DNA of 64,000 bases from contig NZ_WIAY01000004.1 of the NCBI RefSeq assembly GCF_009467805.1, positions 124,001 to 188,000 of the forward strand, given 5' to 3'. The stretch comes from Stenotrophomonas nematodicola (GTDB lineage Bacteria; Pseudomonadota; Gammaproteobacteria; Xanthomonadales; Xanthomonadaceae). This document shows, piece after piece, positions 1 to 8,764 of this stretch; the stretch's first letter is position 1, and every line of letters begins with the position of its first letter. Both the position numbers and the translations under genes were made by a program. A model generated the notes under the pieces. The model saw only the letters and a program-made list of their open reading frames with translations, had not been told where the DNA came from and made no database searches.

Positions 1-76
1 GACGGCTTTTTCGTACGCCTTCCTTAACATGGCAATTCATATCATTTGTAACTTCCTGTCGAAGGTGCAGTACGCA

Positions 77-1159
77 ATGACGGTTGCCGCTGAGTTCAAG
101 ATCGAATACCTGCAGTACCTGGACACGGACGGCACGCTCGTCCGCGATGACCTGCCCGAAGCCCTGCGCGATCCGCGCGCCCTGCTGCCGATGTTCAAGC
201 AGATGCTGTTCGTGCGCGTGTTCGACGGCAAGTCGATCGCACTGCAGCGCACCGGCAAGCTGGGCACCTACGCGGCCTGCCTGGGCCACGAAGCGGCACA
301 CGTGGGCATCGGCGCGTCGATGCAGAAGGACGACGTGTTCGCGCCGTCCTACCGCGAGTACGGCGCCATGTTCATGCGTGGCGTGCGCCCGCGCGACGTC
401 CTCATGTACTGGGGCGGCGACGAGCGTGGCAACGACTACGGTGGCAATGCCGCCAGGGACTTCCCGTTCTGCGTGCCGATTTCCACCCAGTGCCTGCATG
501 CCGCCGGCGCTGCGCTGAAGTTCAAGCTCAACAACGAGAAGCAGATCGCGGTGGCCGTATGCGGCGACGGCGGCAGCTCCAAGACCGACTTCTACGCCGC
601 ACTGAATTCGGCCGGCGCCTACAAGCTGCCGCTGATCCTGTGCATCGTCAACAACGGCTGGGCCATCTCGGTCCCGCGTTCGGCCCAGACCGGTGCCGAA
701 ACGCTGGCACAGAAGGGTCTGGCCGGTGGCCTGCACTGCCTGCAGGTGGACGGCAACGACCTGATCGCGGTGATGGCGGCCATGCTGCAGGCGCGCGAGC
801 GCGCGCTGGCCGGCGACGGTGGCACCGTGCTGGAACTGATGACCTACCGCCTGTCCGACCACACCACCGCCGATGACGCGCGCCGCTATCGCGACGACGC
901 CGAGGTGAAGGATGCCTGGCAGCGCGAGCCGATGCTGCGCCTGCGCAAGTACCTCATCAATGCCGGTGTGTGGAGCGAGGAAGAGGAAGCGGCGTGGACC
1001 GTCGACTGCGGCAAGCGCGTGGACGACGAGGTCAACCTGTACCTCAACACCCCGGTGCAGCCGGTCGAAGCGATGTTCGACTTCCTCTATGCCGATCCGC
1101 CGCAGGATCTGCTGGCCCAGCGCGCACAGGCGATCGCCCTGGAGCAGCGTCATGGATGA
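77..1159 (+). CDS. pdhA: 2-oxoacid (pyruvate/branched-chain) dehydrogenase E1 component, alpha subunit
   Basis: Thiamine-diphosphate-dependent decarboxylase subunit that, with the next gene, feeds acyl groups to the E2 protein encoded two genes on. The thiamine/Mg-binding motif is visible as GDGGSSKTDFYAALNSAG followed by IVNNGW (residues about 163-190). The 360-residue length fits an alpha2beta2 E1. I chose the ATG at 77 because GAAGGTG lies 9 nt upstream and the protein then begins MTVAAEFKIEYLQYLD; an in-frame ATG at 29 would add 16 residues with no obvious ribosome site. The two-subunit E1 architecture is shared by pyruvate and branched-chain 2-oxoacid dehydrogenases, so the substrate cannot be settled from sequence. 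No E3 gene is in the window. Confidence 0.9.
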   Translation: MTVAAEFKIEYLQYLDTDGTLVRDDLPEALRDPRALLPMFKQMLFVRVFDGKSIALQRTGKLGTYAACLGHEAAHVGIGASMQKDDVFAPSYREYGAMFMRGVRPRDVLMYWGGDERGNDYGGNAARDFPFCVPISTQCLHAAGAALKFKLNNEKQIAVAVCGDGGSSKTDFYAALNSAGAYKLPLILCIVNNGWAISVPRSAQTGAETLAQKGLAGGLHCLQVDGNDLIAVMAAMLQARERALAGDGGTVLELMTYRLSDHTTADDARRYRDDAEVKDAWQREPMLRLRKYLINAGVWSEEEEAAWTVDCGKRVDDEVNLYLNTPVQPVEAMFDFLYADPPQDLLAQRAQAIALEQRHG

Positions 1160-1235
1160 GATCAAGCACACCAGCGCCTCGGGCGCGCAGACCAATGCCG
1201 CCGACAGCGCCGCCATCGCGCGCGGAGAACCGAAC

Positions 1236-2222
1236 ATGACCACCACCCCGATCACCCTCATCGAAGCCATCACCCAGGCGCTGGCCTGGGAGCTGGAGCA
1301 CGACAAGTCGGTGCTGGTGCTTGGCGAGGACGTGGGCGTCAACGGCGGCGTGTTCCGCGCCACCGCCGGCCTGCAGCAGCGCTTCGGCGCCGACCGCATC
1401 CTGGACACCCCGCTGGACGAAACCACTATCGCCGGCCTGACCATCGGCCTGGCCGCGCAGGGCATGAAGCCGGTTGCCGAAGCGCAGTTCGATGGCTTCA
1501 TGTACCCGATGGTGGACCATATCGTCTGCCACGCCGCACGCCTGCGTTACCGCACCCGTGGCCGCCTCCACTGCCCGATGGTGCTGCGCGTGCCGTGGGG
1601 CGGCGGCATCCGTGCGCCGGAGCACCACAGCGAAGCCAACGAAGCGATCTTCACCAACGTGCCGGGCCTGCGCGTGGTGCTGCCGTCGTCGCCGCAACGC
1701 GCCTACGGCCTGCTGCTGGCCGCGATCCGCGAACCGGATCCGGTGATCTACATGGAGCCCAAGCGCATCTACCGCCAGTACAAGGAAGTCGTCGTCGATG
1801 ACGGCGAAGCCCTGCCGCTGGACGTGTGCTTCGTGCTGCGCGACGGTACCGATGTCACCCTGGTCACCTGGGGCGCACAGGTCAAGGAAGCGCTGGAAGC
1901 GGCCGACAAACTGGCCGGCGAAGGCATCAGCGCCGAAGTGATCGACGTGGCCACGCTGCGTCCGCTGGACTTTGCCACCATCGCCGAATCGGTGGCCAAG
2001 ACCGGCCGCTGCGTGATCGTGCAGGAAGCGCCGAAGACGGCGGGCTTCGGCGCGGAAATCGCCGCGCGCCTGGCCGAGGAATCGCTGTACGACCTGCTGG
2101 CACCGGTCGAACGCGTCACCGGTTATGACACCCACATTCCGCTGTTCCGCCTGGAAATGAAGTACCTGCCGAGCGTGGACCGGATCGTGAGCGCGGCCAG
2201 ACGCGCGGTTGCGGCGGGCTGA
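1236..2222 (+). CDS. 2-oxoacid dehydrogenase E1 component, beta subunit
   Basis: Transketolase-like partner of the E1 alpha subunit just upstream. Family features include LGEDVGVNGGVFRAT near the N terminus and PWGGGIRAPEHHSE in the middle; the C-terminal half carries the transketolase C domain. Family homology starts at MTTTPITLIEAITQAL, which is the ATG at 1236 with GGAGA 7 nt upstream, giving 328 residues. An in-frame ATG at 1152 overlaps the pdhA stop and also has a GGAG; it would add 28 low-complexity residues and would couple translation to pdhA, so it remains possible. The stop is one base before the next start. Confidence 0.9.
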   Translation: MTTTPITLIEAITQALAWELEHDKSVLVLGEDVGVNGGVFRATAGLQQRFGADRILDTPLDETTIAGLTIGLAAQGMKPVAEAQFDGFMYPMVDHIVCHAARLRYRTRGRLHCPMVLRVPWGGGIRAPEHHSEANEAIFTNVPGLRVVLPSSPQRAYGLLLAAIREPDPVIYMEPKRIYRQYKEVVVDDGEALPLDVCFVLRDGTDVTLVTWGAQVKEALEAADKLAGEGISAEVIDVATLRPLDFATIAESVAKTGRCVIVQEAPKTAGFGAEIAARLAEESLYDLLAPVERVTGYDTHIPLFRLEMKYLPSVDRIVSAARRAVAAG

Positions 2223-2223
2223 C

Positions 2224-2577
2224 ATGCGGGCCCGCCTCCTAGGCCCGTACCGCAGCCAGTATCCCAACCCGCTCCGGTTCCGCGCCGGCCAGATCGTCGA
2301 ACTGGGCGTCCGCGACGAGGAATGGCCGGCGTTCGCCTGGGTACGCACCGATGACGGGCGTGCCGGGTGGGCACCGGTGGCATGGTTGCAGCGGCTGGAC
2401 GATGGTCGCGCAGAGGCTCTGCGCGACTACGACGCCCGCGAACTGGACGTGGACAGCGGCGAACTGGTCAAACTGCATCACGAACACGGTGGCTGGTGGT
2501 GGTCCGAACGCGCGAACGGCGCGACGGGCTGGCTGCCGGCCCGCGATCTCGAACTGCTGGAAGAGAACTGCACATGA
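2224..2577 (+). CDS. Tandem SH3-domain protein inside the 2-oxoacid dehydrogenase operon
   Basis: 117-residue soluble protein made almost entirely of two SH3-like folds. The first, residues about 5-55, contains the ALYDF-like GPYRSQYPNPLRF and EWPAFAWVRT. The second, residues about 62-110, contains LRDYDARELDVDSGELV, the WWW run typical of the SH3 tryptophan cluster, and GATGWLPARDLELL. SH3 folds of this eukaryote-like form are uncommon in bacteria. It sits between E1 beta (1-nt gap) and E2 (4-nt ATGA overlap), so it is co-translated with the complex. An assembly or scaffolding role that binds the Pro/Ala-rich E2 linkers is my inference. A TTG at 2209 is an alternative start. Confidence 0.75.
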   Translation: MRARLLGPYRSQYPNPLRFRAGQIVELGVRDEEWPAFAWVRTDDGRAGWAPVAWLQRLDDGRAEALRDYDARELDVDSGELVKLHHEHGGWWWSERANGATGWLPARDLELLEENCT

Positions 2578-3938
2578 GTGAGAACAAGAATTTCCACCTG
2601 CCCGACCTCGGCGAAGGCCTGCCCGACGCCACCATCGTCGAGTGGTTCGTCAAGGAAGGCGATGTGATCAAGCTGGACGAGCCGCTGGTCTCGATGGAGA
2701 CCGCCAAGGCCGTCGTCGAAGTGCCCTCGCCGTTCTCCGGCACGGTGCTGAAGCTGGCCGGCGGCGCGGGCGACATCATCCCCACCGGCAGCGTGCTGGC
2801 GCAGTTCCAGCTGGACCCGAACCTGCCGCAGCGCGCCGATGGCCAGGACACCGGCCACAGCCACGGGCATGCCGCACCTGCCGCCGCCCCGACTCCGCCG
2901 CCGATCCCGGCAGCGGCAGCGGTGGAAGACGCCAAGCCCGCCGCCGAGCGTGATGACGCCGGCACCGTGGTCGGTGCGATGCAGAGTTCCAACGCCGTGC
3001 ATGCCGAACAGGCACTGGCCGTGGGCGGGGTCAAGGCCGTGCCGGCCGTGCGCGCCACCGCCCGCAAGCTGGGCGTGGACCTGAGCCGCGTGCGCGCCAC
3101 CGGCGCCGATGGCGCGGTGACGATGGCCGACGTGAAGCAGGCTGCTGCCGACGGCAGCGCCAAGGTCGGTGCCGCACCGGCGCCGGTCGCCGCCGCGCCG
3201 GTTGCCGCCGCTGCACCGGTGGCCCGCCAGAGCGAGGCCCGCGCCCCGCTGTCCGCGGCAGGCAAGCCGATGCGCACCCAGCCGCCGGGCGTTGTCGCCA
3301 AGGGCCAGCCGGAACAGCTCAAGGGCGTGCGCCGCAACATGGCGCGGGTGATGGCCGACGCGCACAGCAAGGTCGTCCCGACCACGTTGAACGACGACGC
3401 CGACATCCATGCCTGGGTGCCGGGCAACGACGTCACCGCGCGCCTGGTCCGTGCGATCGTGGTGGGCTGCCAGAAGGTGCCGGCGCTCAACGCCTGGTTC
3501 GACGGCGACGCCCTGACCCGCACGTTGCACGCGCACGTGGATGTGGGCATCGCGGTGGACACCGACGACGGTCTGTTCGTGCCGGCGCTGCGCAATGCCG
3601 ACGTGCTCGATGCACGCGGCATCCGCGAAGGCGTCAATCGCCTGCGCGAGCAGGTGGAATCCCGCGCGATCGCCGCCTCCGAACTGAGTGGCTACACCAT
3701 TTCGCTGTCCAACTTCGGCATGTTCGCCGGCCGCTATGCGACCCCGGTCGTCGTGCCGCCGTGCGTGGCCATCGTCGGTGCCGGCCGTGCCCGCCACCAG
3801 ATGACCCCGGTGATGGGTGGCGTGGAAGCGCACAAGGTGATTCCGCTGTCGGTGACCTTTGACCACCGCGCGGCCACCGGCGGCGAAGCCGCCCGCTTCC
3901 TGCGCGCGATGCTGGACGACCTGGCCTTGGCCAGTTGA
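2574..3938 (+). CDS. Dihydrolipoamide acyltransferase (E2) of the 2-oxoacid dehydrogenase complex
   Basis: Core acyltransferase that passes acyl groups from E1 to coenzyme A. 454 residues: an N-terminal lipoyl domain with the lipoylated lysine in SMETAKAVVE (Lys45), a long Ala/Pro linker, a peripheral-subunit-binding domain around residues 152-190 (AVPAVRATARKLGVDL), a second Ala/Pro linker, and the catalytic domain. The catalytic signature usually written DHRxxDG reads FDHRAATGGEAARF (residue about 428): the histidine is present but the aspartate position is threonine. I believe this variant occurs in related proteobacterial E2 proteins, but it deserves a check. The start has GGAAGAG upstream and overlaps the SH3 gene by ATGA. 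Confidence 0.9.
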   Translation: MSENKNFHLPDLGEGLPDATIVEWFVKEGDVIKLDEPLVSMETAKAVVEVPSPFSGTVLKLAGGAGDIIPTGSVLAQFQLDPNLPQRADGQDTGHSHGHAAPAAAPTPPPIPAAAAVEDAKPAAERDDAGTVVGAMQSSNAVHAEQALAVGGVKAVPAVRATARKLGVDLSRVRATGADGAVTMADVKQAAADGSAKVGAAPAPVAAAPVAAAAPVARQSEARAPLSAAGKPMRTQPPGVVAKGQPEQLKGVRRNMARVMADAHSKVVPTTLNDDADIHAWVPGNDVTARLVRAIVVGCQKVPALNAWFDGDALTRTLHAHVDVGIAVDTDDGLFVPALRNADVLDARGIREGVNRLREQVESRAIAASELSGYTISLSNFGMFAGRYATPVVVPPCVAIVGAGRARHQMTPVMGGVEAHKVIPLSVTFDHRAATGGEAARFLRAMLDDLALAS

Positions 3939-3954
3939 TCCACAGGTAGGAAGA

Positions 3955-3977
3955 GGTACCGGCCGCAGGTCGGTACC
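3955..3977. repeat. REP/SMAG-like hairpin
   Basis: Imperfect palindrome GGTACCG...CGGTACC with extra inner pairing around a GCA loop, preceded by GTAG at 3945-3948. This fits the head-plus-stem layout of the GTAG-type repeats of Stenotrophomonas. It lies in the 3' spacer of the dehydrogenase operon just before the terminator. Confidence 0.5.
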
Positions 3978-3985
3978 ACGAAGAA

Positions 3986-4010
3986 GCCGGGCATTGCCCG
4001 GCTTTTTTTT
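3986..4010 (+). terminator. Rho-independent terminator of the 2-oxoacid dehydrogenase operon
   Basis: Perfect 7-bp stem GCCGGGC / GCCCGGC with an ATT loop, followed at once by eight T. It stands 47 bp after the E2 stop and ends rightward transcription before the convergent gene at 4034. Confidence 0.9.
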
Positions 4011-4033
4011 CATCGCGTCAGCCCGGCCCGACA

Positions 4034-4675
4034 CTACCGACGCGGCGCCAGCCGCGCCGAGTCGATGACGTGGACGCCCGGACGCGGCGACAGCGCCGCC
4101 TCCAGCATTTCTCCGGCGATGGTGTGCGCCGGGTTGATCCGCCAGCCTCGCGGCAGGACCGGGCCCAGTGCGCCCAGCACGATGCTGGCCAGGTGTTCGC
4201 CGGCCCTCCGCTCGGCGCGCTCGCCCCCGATCAACCCTGGGCGCACCAGCGTCAGCGACGGATATCCCAGGCCGCGCAGGTCCTGTTCCAGCCGGCCTTT
4301 GACCCGGTTGTAGAAGAACCGCGAGCCTGCGTCAGCGCCCATCGCCGAATTCAACACAAAGGCATGGGCGCCATGCGCCTGCGCCAGGGTGGCCACCTGC
4401 AGCGGATAGTCGTGGTCGACGCGGGCGAATGCCTCGCGGCTCCCGGCCTGCTTGATGGTGGTGCCCAGCGCGCAGATCACCGCATCCACCGCCCACCAGT
4501 CCGCGTCGACGGGCAGCCGCTCGAAATCGACCACCGGATTGACCAGGACCGGGTCGCTCTGCTCCAGCGGACGGCGCGTGGGCGCTACCACCGCATCGCA
4601 GCGCGCATCGTCCAGCAGCTGCAGCAGGACCTGCCCGCCGACCAGCCCGGTCGCCCCTGCCAGCATCACCTTCAT
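4034..4675 (-). CDS. NAD(P)-binding Rossmann-fold oxidoreductase (atypical SDR, HTATIP2-like)
   Basis: 213-residue single-domain protein. It opens MKVMLAGATGLVGGQVL, a glycine-rich nucleotide-binding loop, and continues with VICALGTTIKQAGS, FVLNSAMGAD and YNRVKGRLEQ (Tyr and Lys in the short-chain dehydrogenase arrangement), then LVRPGLIGG. This pattern belongs to the atypical SDR group that includes human HTATIP2/TIP30 and bacterial YbjT-type proteins. The substrate is unknown. It converges on the dehydrogenase operon and is divergent from the diguanylate cyclase gene at 4823, with a 147-bp shared upstream region. Confidence 0.8.
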   Translation of the reverse strand: MKVMLAGATGLVGGQVLLQLLDDARCDAVVAPTRRPLEQSDPVLVNPVVDFERLPVDADWWAVDAVICALGTTIKQAGSREAFARVDHDYPLQVATLAQAHGAHAFVLNSAMGADAGSRFFYNRVKGRLEQDLRGLGYPSLTLVRPGLIGGERAERRAGEHLASIVLGALGPVLPRGWRINPAHTIAGEMLEAALSPRPGVHVIDSARLAPRR

Positions 4676-4822
4676 CGCACGCTCCTGCTTTCCGATTGCC
4701 TACCATCGTGGCATACCGGCCGTGCCCGGTCCGTGGGTTCAAGCCGGCGTTCCCGGCGCCGATACTGTTCCAACCTCCCACCCGCCCGGCCCGCGCGCCG
4801 GAAACCCGCCAAGGACCTGCGC

Positions 4823-6385
4823 ATGACCGACCCGCACGACGCTCCCCCCAGCCCCGGTACCGCCGTGGGCCGGCTGCTGTCGCGGCGCCAGGTCGACACC
4901 CGCGTGATCGAGGAGGCCGGCGTCGCTGCCGCCGGTCCCAAGGGCGGCAGCAGCGCGATGCTCCAGCGCCTGTTCGCCGGGGCCGAGCAGCCCGAGCCGC
5001 TGCTGGCCGCCTTTGCCCACGGCATGTCCACGCTGCCCGGCGAGCTGGGCGACATGGGACTGCGCCTGCAATCGGCGCAGCGCAGCGCCGACTGGGTCAG
5101 CTACGGCCGCGCGATGCGCCAGCTGATCGACAAGTACATCCGCACCATCGAGCAGGAAAGCCCGGACGGGCAGCCCGACAGCCTGCGCCTGCGCGAGCTG
5201 CTGCGGCACACGCTCGGGGTCACGGTGGCCAGCCTGCTGCAGAACATGCCCGAGCTGAAGGACGAACCGGCGCGCATCGCCGGCGACCTGCGCCATTGGC
5301 ATCCCGGCCAGCCGCTGCAGCCGATCGAGCAGCGCCTGCGCGAGCTCACCCACCAGATCGGCGTGCGCAGCGATGGCTGGCAGGAGCAGCAGGAGCTGCT
5401 GCTGAGCCTGTTCGACCTGCTGCTGGACAACATCGGCGAGCTGCTCGACGACAGCAGCTGGCTGCACGGCCAGGTGCACGCGGTGCGGGCCCTGATCGGT
5501 GGCCCGCTGGACCGCGACTCGGTGGAACAGGCGCGCGCCAACCTGCGCGAGGTGATCTACAAGCAGGGGCTGCTCAAGCAGGGCATCAGCGACTCCAAGG
5601 CGGCCATGAAACACCTGATGGGAGGCTTCATCGAACGCCTGGACGGCATGGCGGTCAGTACCGGCGAGTACCACGACCGGATCAGCAGCTATGCCCTGGC
5701 ATTGAAGGAAGCACGCAGCATCGCCGACCTCAACCTGCTGCTTCAGGATGTGCTGCAGGACACCGGCCGGGTCCAGGAACAGGCCCTGCAGGCACGCGAC
5801 CACCTGGGCAACGCACGCCGCGAAGTCGAACAGGCCGAAGCGCGCATCGCCGAGCTGGAGCAGGAACTGCGCGATGTTTCCGGACTGGTCCGCACCGATC
5901 CCCTGACCGGCGCGCTCAACCGCCGTGGCTTCGATGAACTGCTGGAGCGCGAACTGGCCCGGGCCGCCCGGCAGGCCCACCCGCTGGCGCTGGCCCTGAT
6001 CGACCTGGACGACTTCCACCAGACCAACGATACGCACGGCCATGCCGGCGGCGATGCGGTCCTGCGGCACCTGGTCGCGGTCTGCCAGCTGCACCTGCGC
6101 AGCAGCGATGCGATCGCGCGCCTGGGCGGCGATGAGTTCGTGCTGCTGCTGCCGGAAACGCCGGGTGCGGACAGCATGTCCACCCTGCTGCGCCTGCAGC
6201 GCTCGCTGGCCCAGCGCCCGCTGCCTCTGGACCAGCAGCGGGTGCCGGTGCACTTCAGCGCCGGCATCGCGCAGTGGCAGCCGGGCGAGGACGCCGACAC
6301 GCTGCTGCGCCGGGCCGATGCGGCCCTCTATGCGGCCAAGCGGGTTGGCAAGAACCGCGTGCAGGCGGCCGATCCTCCGCGCTGA
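4823..6385 (+). CDS. Soluble diguanylate cyclase (GGDEF) with inhibitory site
   Basis: 520 residues, no membrane segment or signal peptide. Residues 1 to about 350 form an alpha-helical region I do not recognise as a named sensor. A coiled coil (residues about 315-355, rich in Glu/Arg/Leu heptads) leads into the cyclase domain, which opens RTDPLTGALNRRGF. The active-site loop is a canonical GGDEF at residue about 435. Five residues before it stands RSSD, which matches the RxxD product-inhibition site, so the enzyme should make cyclic di-GMP and be inhibited by it. There is no EAL domain. The ATG at 4823 has AGGA at the right distance; the frame is open far upstream but lacks family sequence there. 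Confidence 0.88.
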   Translation: MTDPHDAPPSPGTAVGRLLSRRQVDTRVIEEAGVAAAGPKGGSSAMLQRLFAGAEQPEPLLAAFAHGMSTLPGELGDMGLRLQSAQRSADWVSYGRAMRQLIDKYIRTIEQESPDGQPDSLRLRELLRHTLGVTVASLLQNMPELKDEPARIAGDLRHWHPGQPLQPIEQRLRELTHQIGVRSDGWQEQQELLLSLFDLLLDNIGELLDDSSWLHGQVHAVRALIGGPLDRDSVEQARANLREVIYKQGLLKQGISDSKAAMKHLMGGFIERLDGMAVSTGEYHDRISSYALALKEARSIADLNLLLQDVLQDTGRVQEQALQARDHLGNARREVEQAEARIAELEQELRDVSGLVRTDPLTGALNRRGFDELLERELARAARQAHPLALALIDLDDFHQTNDTHGHAGGDAVLRHLVAVCQLHLRSSDAIARLGGDEFVLLLPETPGADSMSTLLRLQRSLAQRPLPLDQQRVPVHFSAGIAQWQPGEDADTLLRRADAALYAAKRVGKNRVQAADPPR

Positions 6386-6429
6386 GCGCACCGTGTGATA
6401 TCGGCCGCGTCCCTGCGAATCATCCGGGT

Positions 6430-6951
6430 ATGGACATGACTGCCACCGCCCCTGCCGATCCCCGCGCCCAGTTCGCCGCGTTGCTGGCCCAGCACCGCGG
6501 CATCGTGCTGAAGATCGCCCGCGGCTACTGCGCCCACCACGAGGACCGGCTGGACCTGATCCAGGACATCAGCGTGCAGGCCTGGGATGCTTTCGACAGC
6601 TTCGATCCGGCGCGCGCCCGCTTCTCCACCTGGCTGTACCGGGTGGCGTTGAACGTGGCCATCTCGCAGTTGCGCCGCCAGCAGCTGCGCCAGCGCCACC
6701 ACGCGGTGCTGGACGAGGCGGCATTGGCCGCCGACGACGGTGTGCCGGCTGAACACCGGCAGACGCTGCGGCAGCTGGAGGCGGCGATCCGGGCGCTGCC
6801 GCCCCTGGACCGGGCGCTGATGCTGCTGCACCTGGATGACCACGACCACCGCCAGATCGCCGAGATCCTGGGCATCAGCAGCGCCAATGTCTCCACCCGC
6901 CTGCACCGCCTGCGCCAGCAGCTGCGGGCGCGGTTCGACCCCATTCTCTGA
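6430..6951 (+). CDS. ECF-type RNA polymerase sigma factor
   Basis: 173 residues with the two expected regions. Region 2 covers FAALLAQHRGIVLKIARGYC and DLIQDISVQAWDAFDSFDP, ending FSTWLYRVALNVAISQLRR. Region 4 covers ALPPLDRALMLLHLDDHDHRQIAEILGISSANVSTRLHRL, a helix-turn-helix for -35 recognition (residues about 118-160). The start ATG at 6430 is followed two codons later by another ATG (6436). The next gene begins 10 bp after its stop and encodes a membrane protein, the usual layout for a sigma factor and its regulator. Confidence 0.88.
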   Translation: MDMTATAPADPRAQFAALLAQHRGIVLKIARGYCAHHEDRLDLIQDISVQAWDAFDSFDPARARFSTWLYRVALNVAISQLRRQQLRQRHHAVLDEAALAADDGVPAEHRQTLRQLEAAIRALPPLDRALMLLHLDDHDHRQIAEILGISSANVSTRLHRLRQQLRARFDPIL

Positions 6952-6961
6952 GGGCACCACC

Positions 6962-7615
6962 ATGCACACCGACCCGCTCCAGCATCTCTGGCAGCAGTAC
7001 GCCGGCACCGACGGCAACGAGGGCCCCGCCGCGATGGATGCCTGGCGCCGCCACCGGCAGCACGCCGTGCAGCGCCAGTTGTCGGCCTTCGGGACACTGC
7101 AGGTCGTGCAGCTGCTGTTCTGGCTGGCGCTGGCGATCTACTGCGGCAGCGTGTGGTGGCAGCAGCCGCCGCTGGCGGTGATGATCAGCGCGCTCGCGCT
7201 GCATGCCTACAGCGTGGCGGTGATCATCGCCAGCGCCGCGCGGCTGCACCTGCGCCGGCAACTGCAGCCCGACCAGCCCGTGGTGGAGCAGTCGCGCGTG
7301 CTGGCGTCGCTGCGCATGCACACCGCCTTCGGCGAGCTGCTGCTGGGGCTGCCCTGGTGCTGGTTGTGGCTGGCGGTGCCGGTACTGCTGGCCTGGCAGG
7401 CCTGGGGCGTGGACCTCGCGGTGTATGCCGCGCGCTGGCTGCTGGTGTCACTGGTGGCCGGCACGGCGCTGATGGTGGCGCTGCTGCTCCTGGCGCGGCG
7501 CTGGTTCGCCCGCGATCCCCAGTCACCTCGCCTGCAGCGCGCGGTTGACGCCCTTTCCGGGCGCCGATTGGCACAGGCACGCGCCGAGCTGGACGGACTG
7601 CGCGACTGGTCGTAG
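6962..7615 (+). CDS. Integral membrane protein paired with the ECF sigma factor (possible regulator)
   Basis: 217 residues. A soluble N terminus (about 40 residues, with DAWRRHRQHAVQRQL) is followed by four or five hydrophobic segments: VVQLLFWLALAIYCG, LAVMISALALHAYSVAVII, LLLGLPWCWLWLAVPVLLA and WLLVSLVAGTALMVALLLLA. A charged C-terminal tail ends the protein. I recognise no named domain and no zinc-type anti-sigma motif. Spacing (10 bp, with GAGGG before the ATG) says it is co-transcribed with the sigma factor, so a membrane-bound anti-sigma role is plausible but unproved. The stop is TAG within GTAG. Confidence 0.75.
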   Translation: MHTDPLQHLWQQYAGTDGNEGPAAMDAWRRHRQHAVQRQLSAFGTLQVVQLLFWLALAIYCGSVWWQQPPLAVMISALALHAYSVAVIIASAARLHLRRQLQPDQPVVEQSRVLASLRMHTAFGELLLGLPWCWLWLAVPVLLAWQAWGVDLAVYAARWLLVSLVAGTALMVALLLLARRWFARDPQSPRLQRAVDALSGRRLAQARAELDGLRDWS

Positions 7616-7643
7616 CGCCGGGTTCCACCCCCCGCTGCGGGGA

Positions 7644-8582
7644 TCAGTGCGCGGCGTGCCTGCCGCGCAGCTTCTGGACGGCGGTGACTGCAGCCAGCAC
7701 GATCGCACCGGCGATCACGCCAACGACCATGTTGCCCAGCGCGTTGACCAGCCAGCCCCACTGGCCCTCGCCACCGAGCGACAGCACCAGGTGGTGCAGC
7801 GCCGGCACGTTGTGCACCAGGATGCCGCCACCCACCAGGAACATCGCGGCGGTGCCGGCGACCGAGAGGAACTTCATCAGCCACGGCGCAGCGACCAGCA
7901 GGCCACGGCCGAGCGCGGCCAGCGCCGCGCCCTTGCGCGACAGGTACAGACCGAGGTCGTCCAGCTTCACAATGCCGGCCACCAGGCCATAGACGAACAC
8001 GGTCATCGCCAGCGCGATGACCACCAGTGCGGTCACCTGGTTGAGGAACGGCGCAGCGGAGACCACGCCCAGCGACAGCACGATGATCTCGGCCGAGAGA
8101 ATGAAGTCGGTGCGGATCGCGCCCTTCACCTTGTCGTTCTCCCACGCCACCATGTCCACCTTCTCGTCGGCCAGCGCCTTCACCCGCTCAGCCTTCTTCT
8201 GCTCATCCTCTTCCTTGGAATGCAGAAAGCGGTGCGCCAGCTTCTCCACGCCTTCAAAGCACAGGAACGCGCCGCCGATCATCATCAGCGGCACCACGAT
8301 CGGGACCGGGAAGCCCTTGCCGCGCAGCCAGGCTTCCAGCGCGCTGATGGCCAGCGCGGCCGGCACCAGGATCGCCTTGTTGACCAGCGAGCCCTTGGCC
8401 ACCGCCCACACCACCGGCAGTTCGCGGTTGGCATTGACGCCGGTGACCTGCTGCGCGTTCAGCGCCAGATCGTCGCCCAGCACACCGGCGGTTTTCTTGG
8501 CCGCCACCTTGGTCAGCACCGACACGTCGTCCAGCAGGGACGCAATGTCATCGAGCAACGCGAACAGACTGGCACCGGCCAT
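7644..8582 (-). CDS. DUF808 family inner-membrane protein (YedI-like)
   Basis: 312 residues beginning [19 protein letters not shown] and [19 protein letters not shown], which is the strongly conserved opening of the DUF808 family. Several membrane spans follow ([63 protein letters not shown] and a final span near residues 280-300). Homologues are annotated only as putative membrane proteins; function is unknown. The ATG at 8582 was chosen because the family starts there, although the frame is open another 49 codons upstream. Confidence 0.85.
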   Translation of the reverse strand: MAGASLFALLDDIASLLDDVSVLTKVAAKKTAGVLGDDLALNAQQVTGVNANRELPVVWAVAKGSLVNKAILVPAALAISALEAWLRGKGFPVPIVVPLMMIGGAFLCFEGVEKLAHRFLHSKEEDEQKKAERVKALADEKVDMVAWENDKVKGAIRTDFILSAEIIVLSLGVVSAAPFLNQVTALVVIALAMTVFVYGLVAGIVKLDDLGLYLSRKGAALAALGRGLLVAAPWLMKFLSVAGTAAMFLVGGGILVHNVPALHHLVLSLGGEGQWGWLVNALGNMVVGVIAGAIVLAAVTAVQKLRGRHAAH

Positions 8583-8764
8583 GAGGCTTCCAAAGGATCG
8601 ATCGAAGCGCCGATTCTGACTTATCCAGCCCCGCTCGCGGTAGATGCCGCCGGATTCACCGCTCCACCACCGGGACCCGGCCACACTGCGGTGGATCGCC
8701 GTTGCCGGAGTCCTGCTTGAATACGCCACCTGTCGCCCCCGGTTCGCCCTCGCTGGTAAAGGGC

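Noticed and set aside
4739..6391. A 550-codon minus-strand open frame opposite the diguanylate cyclase
   Set aside because: GGDEF and I-site motifs lie on the plus strand; the antisense frame has no recognisable sequence.
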